Positions 24,376 to 37,025 of a stretch of 64,000 nucleotides of DNA are shown one piece after another (the stretch's first letter is position 1; the number at the start of each line of letters is the position of its first letter). The notes beneath the pieces were generated by a model. The model had not been told where the DNA came from. It made no database searches and saw nothing but the letters and a program-made list of their open reading frames with translations. The translations under genes were made by a program, and so were the position numbers. Source of the stretch: Clavelina lepadiformis (Eukaryota > Chordata > Ascidiacea > Aplousobranchia > Clavelinidae). The stretch is from contig NC_135248.1 of the NCBI RefSeq assembly GCF_947623445.1, forward strand, positions 5,394,977 to 5,458,976, read 5' to 3'.

Positions 24376-24625
24376 GCCATGAACACAGGCAATGCTTCAA
24401 GTGTATGAAGATACCGGTGGATTGAAAAAGAAAACTCATCAAGTCTTGCGAGCACTAAAGCGGTGCTCGTCAGGTCCCCCTTTATTTTGAGATTTCCATT
24501 TGCATTGTGTGCGTCTTTGCTTAAACTGCTGTGTAGTATAGTTTGCTCTTACTTTCACTTAGCACTGGAGGCAAAAAACTGCCGTCTATTTGCTTTCACC
24601 TTGTGCTTGGTGTTGTTCTTGATAA

Positions 24626-24631
24626 AATAAA
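24626..24631 (+). promoter_or_regulatory. CSTF2 poly(A) signal
   Basis: AATAAA about 250 bases after the CSTF2 stop codon, followed by TTGAACC and T-rich sequence. First canonical hexamer downstream of the stop in a sensible context. Confidence 0.6.
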
Positions 24632-25004
24632 GTCAAATATTGAACCACCCTTTTACTTGAATTGATTTCATCAGGAACAGGTAGAATCTTTCCGAATTTC
24701 TGTATTTGAGCTCGGCCGTCATAACAATAGATACGAATCTATTTATTAACATAGAAAAGCAATTCGACAACAAGGAAAGCAATTGAATATCCTGATACAG
24801 CAACAAAATTTTGAACCACAGCTTTTGAAGTAACTGCGTGAAAATGGGCGTTACAGTTCAGAGACAGGCGAAATGGGTTGACAGAGGTTTTGTGTCAGCT
24901 GCTTCTTAAAATACTTGGTTTCTCTGTATTTACACGTTGGTTGTTTAATATCGAATATCATTGACAAAAAGCACTTAGAACGCATCTGCCTTACAAGGCA
25001 TCAG

Positions 25005-27661
25005 TTACTCAATATGGACATGGACGTCTTTGATAATCTCTTCCATAGTCAAGCCCATGCGTTGAAAGTAAATACGTCTGATATTTTCTTTTTTATCTTG
25101 TGCTGTTCCGACGATTTCCAATAGGTTTGCCCGCCTGTCATGGAAGAAAACTTACAAAGTCTACTTTATTTTCTCACTGTCGTGTTTTTGTTGTATGTCA
25201 ACTTGTTGCTATAAGATTTACCTGTTTAAAAAGTCGTTTTCATTGCTGTACTGCATTCTAAGGTAGGTTTCAAAACTACTTCGAACGTTTTCGAGTTGTT
25301 CTTGGTAAGCATTTCCTGTATTTTCTAAAAAAATAGGCCTTAATGTATTGCTTGAGGTGTAGGCCTACTTACAATTACTCGTTATGAATATGCCATACTT
25401 AACAACGACAAGCTAAGAACAAAATTTCTTTCCACTTCGTTTAAATTTCGAGCTGCACAAGAACAGAGAATTTCGCACATTCCCCGAGTAATGTTATATA
25501 CGTGATGTTTGTTGCCCGCCCTCTCTACGTTAGCTTCGGTGGAAGAAATTTCACTTTCTGGAAGAATAAAACATTCTTTTTTTACTTAGGTAACATTTTT
25601 GGTGATAATAGCAAAAAGTTAGGATGAGAGGTTATTAGAAAATCTTAATCAAACTATAAACAATAAGTTTTAAATCGTTTAATTTAACGTACTTCTAGAA
25701 AACGGTTCTATTGCTAAATCGCCGTTGAACAACATTCCTTGCAGAATCATTCCATAATCTAAGGCCAATGGCCATCTGCTCAGTTCGGTTACGAATAAAG
25801 CAGGCCAGTTTAAACACAGAAGGTCAATCTACAAACAACAGTTCGCAGTAAAATCATCGGTTTCCGTCAAAAGTCATTTTTCGTACAACATCAGCAGCAC
25901 ACGGGTTTCTTCTATTTAGTTAAATCCAAGAAACAGTTGCACCTGCTCCGTAGCTGTCATCAGTTTAAAGGGAAGCGTGTCACACGCCAATCGCACAACG
26001 GTCTTCAGCACACGTAACGCCAGGTCACAAGTTGTAGCACCAAAATAAGCGCAAAGAAATGGATTAACGGGCGGTGGATATTCTGGTAGCTTAAGTTCAT
26101 CGGAACTATAAGTTTGAAATAATGCGCAAATACTGAACGAGGACTGAAAAATCTTACAAGATAGCCAATTAACCACAATTAAAATTATTTATTAAAAATT
26201 TTGTCTAAACGTTACCTTTCAGCAGAATAACTTGTTTTATTTGAGTGAAAGTTAACCCGGTCTGGAACATGAAAAAGGCTGGGTGCTGCCAATTGCTGCT
26301 CCATCGTAGGCATGACAAGTGATGGTGACGGTAACAATGAACCATGAGAAAAGCGATGAAAGTAAAATTGTTCATTCATTGGAAAACTGTAATTCTGCGT
26401 AAAATGCCCAAACGGAAGCATTCCTGGTTTTGCCGCCGGTATCGCGGGGCAACTTCCTATGTGAAAGCTTCTTCAGTTAATTAACACTCAATAAATGATT
26501 TACTGTAGTTCGTTTACACTGTATAAAAAGGTTAGCCTTTAAAAAACTGTACCGTTCATTTGGTTGAAAACTGAGCAATAATCGACGTATCGTGCAAAAG
26601 ACGGCATAGCAGCTGTCATCAGGGCGCTATAGGTTAAGTTGTGAATTTGTAATTCGTGATGAGAGGAATTTTCTTCCCGAGAATCTTTAACGAAAGTGGT
26701 TGTGTCGGGAGACATAAATCCCGTAGAGTTATTGGAAATATCAGCTAAATACAATAAAAATACGATTAGGCTACATCACTGGCATATTTTCTTATATTTT
26801 CCTTTATAAGCCATTTATAGGCTACCAAACATTTATGATATTCCATGCTCAAAAAATATAAAATTGCGTTATCCTTATTGGTCATTATTGGATATAGACT
26901 ATACTGTAGCATGTGTAGCATAGTATACCATCACTCTCTAATTCGGGCGCTTCCCGATAGAGCGAACGGCAGTGTTTGTTTTCGCCGAAGTCAGAAAGTG
27001 ATATCTTGGCGAGATTTTCATTAGTTCTCAGACTCCTCGGTCCTCTCTCGTGCTGTTTAAAAATGGTGGAAACGTAATATTTTCACTCCTTTTTTCTTCA
27101 AAACACCAGAAAATTCTTCACAGAAGCACGATGTTTTACAGAACTCACTTGGACAGCGTCTTTGTTCATTGAAACTTGTAGACATTTTTTGAGTCTGCAA
27201 GATCTGCATTGATTGCGGTGTATTTTGTCAACTTTGCAATTCTCTTCACCCTGTATACATGTATAAAATGTACGAAATATAATGAGTATATGGATATGAA
27301 TAATTTACTTATAATTCTACTTGTTATTTAGTGGTTTCATCGGTAGTTCACTTCCAGCTCATCCACAAAAAGCCTTGCTAAAATGTTTGTGTGTACGTTA
27401 TGTGCTGTTCAGTTCTTTCTTGTTTTACAACTTCTATTGTTTGCAATAGGCTATCTAAAAGTTACTGTACAATTGTACATACACTTGGAGTTTGCCGTAG
27501 ACACACAGTATATAGCTTACACTTTACCTTGCAAACGTACTTCCTGTTCCTTCGTATGCTTCTCTTGAAAAATCCGCTGCAGCCATCACAAGCAAATACC
27601 CCGTAATGCTTTCCGGAGCTACGATCCCCGCAAACTCTGCAAAGAATATCCAAAATTCGGT
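25005..27661 (-). CDS. NR2E (tailless/TLX-like) nuclear receptor, 5' end not found
   Basis: Minus-strand exons 27661-27528, 27250-27149, 27052-26929, 26744-26553, 26456-26216, about 26143-25943, 25828-25693, 25557-25399, 25324-25222 and 25134-25005. The first listed exon opens [20 protein letters not shown], which matches TLX, and carries the P-box CDGCSG. The second zinc finger is [19 protein letters not shown], followed by MNKDAVQ and HERGPR. A long poorly conserved hinge (about 165 residues) follows. The ligand-binding domain includes [38 protein letters not shown] and a C-terminal [18 protein letters not shown], ending at HVHIE. Nuclear, DNA-binding, probably a repressor of developmental genes by family analogy. 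The initiator exon upstream of 27661 was not identified. The junction between 26216 and 26143 does not keep phase with the obvious donor (GTAACG); a donor at GTTAAC further upstream would. Convergent with CSTF2. Confidence 0.88.
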
Positions 27662-30600
27662 CTGCAATACAAAATGGTCATAATTGAATACTAACATTAA
27701 TCAGCAGTGCTGGAACCGTTCCACATTTTTAAAAACGCTGTTTATTTCTCACGATTTTATAACACAGCAAAAATTTAAAACAATTTAGCTGGTGTAGGCC
27801 TACTTACTTTTTTTTAAAGAAAATGATTTTGAAGATGAGCATCTGGATGTTGCTACTACCCACTTGGATTCCATTTCAATTTATATTTAATTCCAGGTTT
27901 TGCTGGTGCCCCAACGTTACTCAACTCAACGGTTACCTGCGTTGTTCCCTGGAGAATATCTGCCAAGTATGAAAGTAATTTTTACTTTACAAATGCTCAA
28001 TCAAAACCATATTTCATCGTTCATTTTTACACACTATTGATAAAAAACCTGTCCTAAACAATACTAAACTTTCTGAACTTAAAGAAATTTTGTCAAAATT
28101 TGGTGAGTTTTGCCTTTTAAACTATTTAATGCTTTCCATGGTCGTATAACATGGCAATTCATAAAGCGTTACCTACAAAAAGGGCCGATGGCCTTTATAA
28201 AGGCGAAAGCATTTTTTCTCTCCTAAGCTTGAACATACATTATTTTCTGTATGAAAATTACTGTTTAATCCGACGTTATCCTTGCTTACCGGATTATCAC
28301 GCGCCAATAAAGCAAGCAACTTTTACCTCGATGGAAAAAAGTAATTTTCAATTCATCGTTCGTCTGAGGCATCAAATATGAACTTGATTGTACAATATAC
28401 TGAAGCAATAATGCTTGTTTCTACGTATTAAAATTCATTTAAACAATTTTTAAAACAGAATCCACTTTTTTTAGTGTTTATGATTATTTGCGTATTCATT
28501 TAATTAAGTTAATTAATTCATAATTTCATAATTAATTAATTGATTGATAAAAATAACTTTGATAAAATAACTCTTATACTGATCTTTAATCGCTAACGAC
28601 AAAATGACATGCTGGGTTCGTTTTTAACAATACTATAAAGCCAAAGAGGCGTGAAATATATGTGAATAACGACAATTTTCTCACGTCCACAACGATGAAA
28701 ATCCGTAAAGGAAATATCAGATTAACGATATTTATTTTCCATTCCAATGATTTTCCGCTCTTTTTTGAACATTATAAACAAAAATTGAACAACAATAGAA
28801 ATCTGCTGTCAAGATACTATAATAATAAACCGAAAATTGTGAAAATGATAAACAGGCAATAAGCATTAAAATTACTGAAGACAGAAGTAATGTCGTTGCC
28901 TGGACAAGATGTAAAAATAGCCTCTTATGGTCTCCATTTTTATCGTTTTATTCAACCGACTAACGATTATTTTTAGATTACATTAAATGCTGAAATCATT
29001 TTCGGCTAATCTTTGACCATTTCCGCGATGACGCGATGAGGATTCACTTTCATATATCTCCGTCATCTCTTGCCAAATCTGCAAAAAGGCAGCCTGGTGT
29101 CATAAAGGTTAATCCGTTTGGATCAATCGGGAAGCTATACTGCAATTCATAAAAAGTTATATTAAAGGTTTTAAAGCCTAGAAAATTGCAATAGGAACTG
29201 CCTGCAAACTGAGATGGAGGATGCATTTAAACTACGAGTTATATTAGTAAAATGTTAAAAGCATAGCGTAGCCTGGTACACAATTTAGAGATATTCAGCA
29301 AAGATCATTATTTTATTTATGTTTGTACCGAATCTGACAGTTGTAAGCTTGTCGATGTTAATCCACCCCGAATCGATTTACTATCAATGAATTTATTAAT
29401 AAATTATGCTTCATCAATTTGTCTTAATCTAATAAATAGCCTATATGAATAGTTTTAACCGATTGCTCAAGTCTTTGCTATTAAAATTTTCAATAAAGAC
29501 GGCAATATATTTTCAAACAGCAATAGATTATATATTTTTTTGTACAACGAAACTTTTGCAAAAACAGTAATATGTTACAGCCTTTAGATTCTTTTTGGTG
29601 TTTCATCCAAATGAAAAATGAGTATAAGTATCCCTATATATTTAATGCATTATGTGCTTTAAACATATTGCATTTCAATTTCGCTGGAGCTCGTCACGAA
29701 TCATATAAAGTAATCTTTTTAACTGTTGCAACATTTTTTGACCATTTAACGTATGTTCTTATTAGTTTCAAGCTCAAAAAGTAAAAGCCTCTTTCAAACG
29801 TAATTATTATGGCTGATTAGGTAAACACTCAGACATATTACATTTGAATAGAAGAGTTTAAGGTGCCATATTTTTACTGCGCTAATCTCTTCGACTTATA
29901 ACAATTGCTCAACGATTTCTTTGTTATTTTATTATATTTACAAAAGCAGACTGGGACGTATGCGAGAAATATATGCGCTGTGTTTAAAAACTTCACCGCT
30001 TTTGATATATAAGCAAACTTTATTTTGATTGTAGTCAACAAGAAATTACAAGAGAAAATTACATTAAACGTGTTCATGAAAAATGCTTGTAATGTTTCAT
30101 TTATATAAAAAACGATGACGTAGGTTATGATTCCTTTTCGTGAAACATACTTTAGCTTGAAATGATTTAAGGGTTGAGCGAATCCATTGATAGCTGTTTG
30201 TAAGCTTTGTTAGAAACTTTTAATCACTTTAAGTTAATCCGGTAACGAGTTACTATGATCGAAAAAAAAACGGGATTTTAGTTGACACTTCAGTTGGCAA
30301 CAAAGATTTATTCATTGATGCGCAATAAACCAGTTAAGTTGGTAGAAATGTTAAAGGCCATCATATAACGTAATTTTTAGTCTGAGTTTGGTCTTTCACT
30401 GAAGTTCGCAACCAACAGTCGGAAAAATACGGTTTAGTTGGTGCATATACATGTACGAAATATAACTAAAAGCGTGCTGTGCACTATGTTTCCAATTTGT
30501 TAAGTTTATTGTCAAAAGTCGCGTGGGTCTCTGTTAGTCCGTACGTGGTCGATATATTGAGGAAAAATTTGCATGCTGAGCTTTTGTACGCTTAGACGCA

Positions 30601-33485
30601 CACTTTTGGTAGTTTACTAATTTGAGAGTACAGCTTTAATCGCTCCAGGTTGTTCGAAAACTCGGAGCTTAATTATTTGTGTTCTAACGGCGACAAAATG
30701 ACTTCATTCAGTCAAATAAAACCTCTATTGTGCAAACCAACGGTAAAATTGGAGACCTACGGTACGACTTATACCAAGTTATTTTGTTAATATTCTACGT
30801 AGGCTACAATAATTGGCTAGCTGACAAAAGGTTATTTTTGTAGTCTTTTCTTTATAAACATCACTTGAAGTAAGGTATCTGAAAATTTGAATCACAAATC
30901 TGACCAAAATGGCAGGGCAAAGCCTTTGGTTTTGAAAAGCTGTTCATGAATATGATTTCGGTGTTTGGTTTATTAGAAGTAAAGCACAAAGATAAGATTT
31001 GTAAACTGATTGCATCGTGATCTATTCATTTATATCGCTTCTTTAGAGTTTGATAATTTGGCCCAGGATCATTGTGATTTCTGGTAACTACATAAAAGTT
31101 GTGCTTTTATAAAAGACGTTTATATTTCTTGGTTGGAACATTGAAGTCCTGGGCTCTGCCTTTGTTGCACAACAACGTGCTTCTGGTTTGGCATTTTTTG
31201 CTCGATAACTATTTAACAAATGGCGTCCACTACTTTCTCGACAGAACTTTTTGTAAATGAAGAACACTTTGGCGTAATGTCAAGTTTGTTTGGAGCGCGC
31301 CATCTTGTGAAAGTTACATTCTTGCAGGAAAAGCCGAAGTTGGAAGTCTTATTTCTTATGTTTTCGTAGATTAAGTTAAGACTACAGCAAGATACTTTAT
31401 AATTCTACAACTAATTGATCGTTATTCATTAAATAAAAACCCTTAAAACCTACCGCTCTGACATTCATTGTTTTGTCATGTTTGCTATTGTTTAAGCATT
31501 TACCCGAATTTAAAATATTCCTCCCGAGTGAAAACTTGCGCCGTCACATATTGTTGGGAACAAAGTCACTGGTAACTGATTGGGATAAAGCCTTTATGAA
31601 TATTTCAAACTTTGATTATTCTCCAGCAACGTTTTACTGTTTTCTAGTTTGCGTGGATAGCTTCTGCTTTTGATGCTCTTTCTGCAATTTTAATCTTACA
31701 AACTGCACTTACCAGCACAGCATTTATACTTTTGCATGACCACAACTGGTGCGGCCTTCTTTTGTAGTGACCTGTCAGGTTATTCCGAATGCTGTATTCT
31801 ATTAGATTATCTCATACCCTTCCACGCTTATGAGCATTGAAATATGTTCGCGTTCTATGTATAAAGTAATAATACATTGTTAGTTTACATTTGTTTACGG
31901 ATTTTGGTATCACAAACACTAGAAGACTTTGCAATATCAATGGTGAAAGTAACAAGTAGGCTATGCATATGCTGTATGTAGGCTAATAGGCCTATATATA
32001 TGGAACTCTGTAGAAGAAGGAACTGGTTTTAAAAATGGTAGCACGGAAGTGCAAATGTAAGCAAGGTTTTCCTTGGCCAGGAAACTTCCCGCTTTTACGG
32101 CTAGTCAATAAGCTTCTTTTGCTTTTCTAATTTTTATTAGCATTTCTTTGATAAAAAACAACCATCTTTCTTCTATTAAATCCAAACGTTGACTGAATCA
32201 ACTCTTCTCCAACAAACCACAACACAATCAATTAAATTATTTATCATTGGGGTGTGGAATAGGAAATTGCGGGCAGCGGCAGCAACATTCTTCGGGGAAG
32301 AGTTGTAGGGAACAAAGAAAAACGTGTACATGTATCTACAACTACAATTTCCTAAAAACGATAAAAAGGGTCACAAGTGTCACAACGGTAAAATATTACT
32401 ACACAATAACACACTACACCGCAAACTAGTGCCTTAAAAATTGGATTATATGACATTAAAATGCAGTGCTTCTTAAAACAAGTGCGTAAAGATTTTCTCG
32501 TGACACACAAACACTGCAGATTAACGAACTGAATCAGCCCCAAAATTAAAAATTATAAAACGGCCCTGGCCTGAACCAAATTTTACATCCATAAAATATA
32601 ATGACAACGATTAATTAAGAAAAAACATAAGTATGTGGAAACTAGCTCATTTATCGCAAACAGAGAGGTCGGCGCATTTCAATGCTGGTTTACGTTCGTT
32701 CATCTGTAACCATGTCATTCACATTATGACCAAGAACGTCATACTCAACATACAGAAGAAAAAACAGTAGCCGACTTCAACGTGCTGAAAGTCCTTTCGA
32801 TGATACAGAAACAGCAAGCGGACATAACCGCTTCAAACGACATCTACCTTCATCAGTAAGAAAATGTACATGTTTACCAACAAACGTTGTTGTTTAGGGT
32901 TAATGAGGGTGAAATGTAAAATATTTTCTTAATTTATCTATTGTTGCAACGGCTTTACAGACTAAGAGTAATTATGACCTTATTCTAATATACACCCGAC
33001 AGCATTTGCAAACAGACCTTACTTTCTGAAGTTGAAACAGAGGAATTTGCAAACTGATCACGACCTTATGATGAGGACAAACCATCGCAAAAATTTCTTA
33101 GATGTTGAGCATGAGATGCAATTTACCCAATCTCTTCTTCTTCTTTCTATTGCGTTCGTCCCAGCGCCATTTTCCTCTTATTACTACATTTTTCTTCCAT
33201 TTCTTAAAATACAAAAATTAGTAATTTTAGTTTAATTAAATTTAGACCTACTTTGCTTCGTTTCCGCCTCACAAAGCATTGCGTGTATGATACAGTAGGC
33301 CATAGCTTACTCTGTTATAGCAGCCTGACTCATAACAATTGTAACTGCTACAGGTGAAAACTTGACTCTTTCTAATAAATCTTTGTACCCATAACGCAAG
33401 TGCAACGAATTTGAGACGATCTTCAGCAGCATAAACTATAGTTTGGCCGTTTTTTTCTACTTCTGACTGGATGGTTTATTATTAA
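27662..33485. other. Gene-poor stretch upstream of the NR2E gene
   Basis: No exon recognised on either strand. AT-rich. Because it lies 5' of a developmental transcription factor, it could hold its first exon, promoter and enhancers; nothing in the sequence proves this. Confidence 0.4.
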
Positions 33486-34128
33486 CAGTAGTGGCTATAG
33501 GCTGAAGCGAGCAAAGCGGTCGGCTCGGTTCCCCTCCAAGGAAACCCCAATTTCTGTATAAGTAATCTGAAAAAAAAATTGCACACGCATAATAGCGTTA
33601 AATAGTCGCACTTTTTGAGGACAAGGGTCATTCACTGGTCCATGCTAATAAGCTGCTGTGTGAACTGTAGCCTATTTAGAATAAGATAAAGTTGTATAAG
33701 TCTAACATCTGTGCGAATTGGTCTCCTCCTGCTTTGAGATTACTTCCATATAGCTTAATGCTCAAACGCTCACGAGATGTAAGACATCTTGCCAATACAA
33801 AGAAAAATTGTATTCTCAGCAGGCAACCTTCTGAAGTGCTTGATAGCAACAAAGAAATGAACGGTGTGAGATCTTGGGGACCATAGAGCAAAATTTAAAG
33901 AGCCATAAACTGAAAAGAAATGCACAAACAAATCTTAGGCACTTCCGTTTTTGTAAGAAAAGCAAGTATTTTATGCATTTCAGATGACGTAAGTTCAAAA
34001 ATTTCCGAGAGAACATGCTCCCAGACCCCATTGAAATAGATTGCTACGTCTCCCGTAATTTTGGGACCCACAATTGTAAGTCACGCCATACCCCTCCTCG
34101 GGCCTCCCCAAACCGAAGGTCGCTACTG
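33486..34128. mobile_element. hAT-like non-autonomous element
   Basis: Left end CAGTAGTGGCTATAGG and right end (inverted) CAGTAGCGACCTTCGG, with flanks ATTATTAA and GTTATTAG sharing a 6-base TTATTA core of a possible 8-bp duplication. About 643 bases, GC-richer at both ends, no recognised coding content. Confidence 0.5.
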
Positions 34129-35055
34129 GTTATTAGACGTCCTCATTTCAATACATTTGGAAACAACTAGGCCTACAAGATAATGTTTACGAAACATTAA
34201 TGCACTAAACTTTTGTTTCCAACACTTAAATGATTTAAAAACAAAATACTACACATAAACGCTGACCAAAACGCTATTAAATGCTGTTTTTTCAACATAA
34301 CTTTATCGTTCCTGAATATAACTCGTGATCCAAACGAATAGTCACAGGGCCTCAGTGGTCAGTGCATAAAGAAGTTGACCCTTGTTTTTGGCGCACATTT
34401 GGACACCCACTTAGTTAAAGAAAACAACCTTAATATTGTTTGAATTGGGAAGAATTTTTTTGGTCATCGTCTCCTCGAATTTATTCCAACACAGCGTCAC
34501 CACCGAGTACTCATTTTTTCATATAGGTTTACTGTATATATTGCTATAGTAGAGATATTTCAATCAGGTTTCATTGGAAAATGCGAATGAATCTTCCTCT
34601 GCAATCGTATTAAATTCGTTTGTTTTTCAATTAGTATTTATAAAATTTAGCACTTTAAATGCGGATAGATTATTGTATTAAGTCATCATAGTTAATGTGG
34701 CGTCGCCATGACGCCACCAAATAGAAACTAACTTAATTCTCACGATTTTAATAGCTCTATTGCTGTTTCATTTTGGAAAAGTTACAGGTTAAGTAGGCTG
34801 CTAAGTTTCGGCAGGTTGAAGCTTAGGATGGTGATGCCATTTCTACGTCATAAACATCTGAGATTTTTGCAGCAAAAGTTACGGCCTAAAAAAACCAGTT
34901 ATCGATTTTTGACCATTTAAAAAACGCCAGTTATTCCTTTCCTGGCGGGGATTTCCCCAAGAACTAAAGCCGTAAAACGGGAAAATCTTTTCTGGCTTTA
35001 GTTGTTTTTGAATTTGCACCATGTGACCTTCAGTGTATATATACTGGTAGGCAGT

Positions 35056-35181
35056 GGTGTATACAAATACTTATTTTGCTACTCGAGAACAAATACTTAC
35101 TTTAAAAATCATTCGAGTACCAGGCCAACTGGCAAGTACCAAGTACTCAGCGTAGGTAGTATAAGCCGATGTATACACCCA
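35056..35181. repeat. Short hAT-type MITE relic
   Basis: Opens CAGTGGTGTATACAAATACT and closes with TGTATACACC, with internal alternating CGAGAACAAATACTTA and CGAGTACCAGG motifs. Resembles CAGTGGTGTA-type hAT MITEs common in animal genomes. Short and without a clear target duplication. Confidence 0.4.
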
Positions 35182-36790
35182 ATAAAAAATGTGTGACAGT
35201 CGGAATAGACTCATTCCGAGTTACCGCCGCCATCTTTTTTGGGTGGCAAGATTTTGTCGATCGCCTATAGGCCTACTTAACAATGAAAATTGTCGACCAA
35301 ATTTGATTCTTTTTTAAATTACAAACTTTCTAGGCATTGCATTGTAAAGATTTCACTCAGGTGAGTTGCATATGAATTACTCTACGTGATAAAAAAAATA
35401 TTGAAAATATGTTGTCTAGCTAAATTATACTTTACAGTGGTTTAAATCCTACGCACTGGGATTGTCTAATATGACCTCTAGATATGTGGTCAGCGAAGAA
35501 TGTGACGTAAAATGCAGAAGAGTAATATGCGGCGCGTTACACAGAGGCTAATTTTGTTGCACATGTCAAGCGAAGTTTAAAATAATCTACTAGAAGTAAA
35601 TACAAACCGAATTATCACATTCAAACGTGCCGCAGATACAACATAAACCCTCCGGTCTGTATTTCATGGCAGGATTTGCCGAGATCTCGGGTGTGCAGTC
35701 CGGTAGCTCAAGTGTGCAAGTGCGCAACGGCTATAGCCAAGTGTGCACTTGTTCATTCTTTGTTCAGTTTATAACCAGGCTAATACTTGAAATTATAACT
35801 ATAAATTTATCTATTTTAACATAACACCTTATCAAAAAATCCTGTGGGCTCGATAAATTTTCATCAATGTCACACTGAATCTCTCAGTTTTGAGGCAGGG
35901 TCGTAACCATAAGTGCGGGTACTATTGTTAAATAGCAACCTGTTGATTTCTAATAGTGCCCTGCCATAGCTTGCTGACTCAGTAACAGACAGGCTGCTGT
36001 TTGTGGCGGGATCAGTAACAGGTTTGTTTTTCCAAAAAAGTGAGCAGCTTGGGTGAACTTTTCTCCAAGAAAAATATACATTGATATTGGAAAAAGAATA
36101 TATATTGTATAAATTTTTTATGTTTCGTATATTTAAATACATATATTTAACATTGGTTGTGTGGATAAGGATAGCATAATTTATGTTCACATGTTGATTC
36201 TCTTGAACACCATTGATATAAACAAACAGTAAGCGTTTATTGTGTTGCTACAAAAGTTAAAACCACATGCACTGTAGTGTCCCTGGCATCTGGGACAAGA
36301 ACAAAAAAACCTGGCAACAGAAAAACATTCTGAAGAGAAATGTACTGAAAATTTAGAATCCACAAATGAAGTAATTATTGCTTGGCACCTGGAACTAAAT
36401 AAGCGTATTAGGCGTTGGCAGTCACAGTGTTAATGTTTGTTGCAAATGGACTAAAACGGTTAAGGCACACAAATGATACTGCAATAAATTGCGATCGATT
36501 GAATATTGAGTTGACTTCATAGATGCATTGATTAATTTCATTAAATAACTACTGTATATCGCTTTTGTGAAGAAATAAGTGAGCCACTTCTGCTATTCTG
36601 TTTTTCTATTGGAGATTGGATTTCTTTTAATTTTCTTGGGCATTTGGGGCAACAAACTTACATAACCATGATTGCAAACTCTTTTACAAGTTGTACTTTG
36701 TACAGTTGTACGTCTTTTTTGTGAAGTAGACAAGTTATGACTAGTGAGTAAGCCACTTTTGTTTATTGGTTTTTGTATGTGAGATTATAC

Positions 36791-36870
36791 AGTCAGACCT
36801 CAATAATTCGGACCACTTTGTTTCGTCATAAAATGTCGGTTTATCGGGGTATCCAAATTATCGAAAAGCT
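36791..36870. mobile_element. pogo/Tigger-like terminal fragment
   Basis: CAGTCAGACCTCAATAATTC followed by GGACC and then CGGTTTATCGGGGTATCC is characteristic of Tigger-type termini. Only one end was found, so the element is truncated or interrupted by the element that starts at 37026. Confidence 0.55.
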
Positions 36871-37025
36871 AAAAATCAATCTTGCAAATGCAGCACCGTG
36901 TTCATAAAGCTGTATGAAAGCTTATTTATTAAAGAATCTGGAGTGGTAAGCTGGAAAAACCATAAGGTCCTACGTCACACCACGCTTTAAACGATTAATG
37001 GCTTTCTTTAATTTTTATCTTTATA

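Noticed and set aside
35870-36190. 106-codon minus-strand frame with ASYGRALLEINRLLFNNS
   Set aside because: Half of it is low-complexity AT-rich sequence; nothing recognised.
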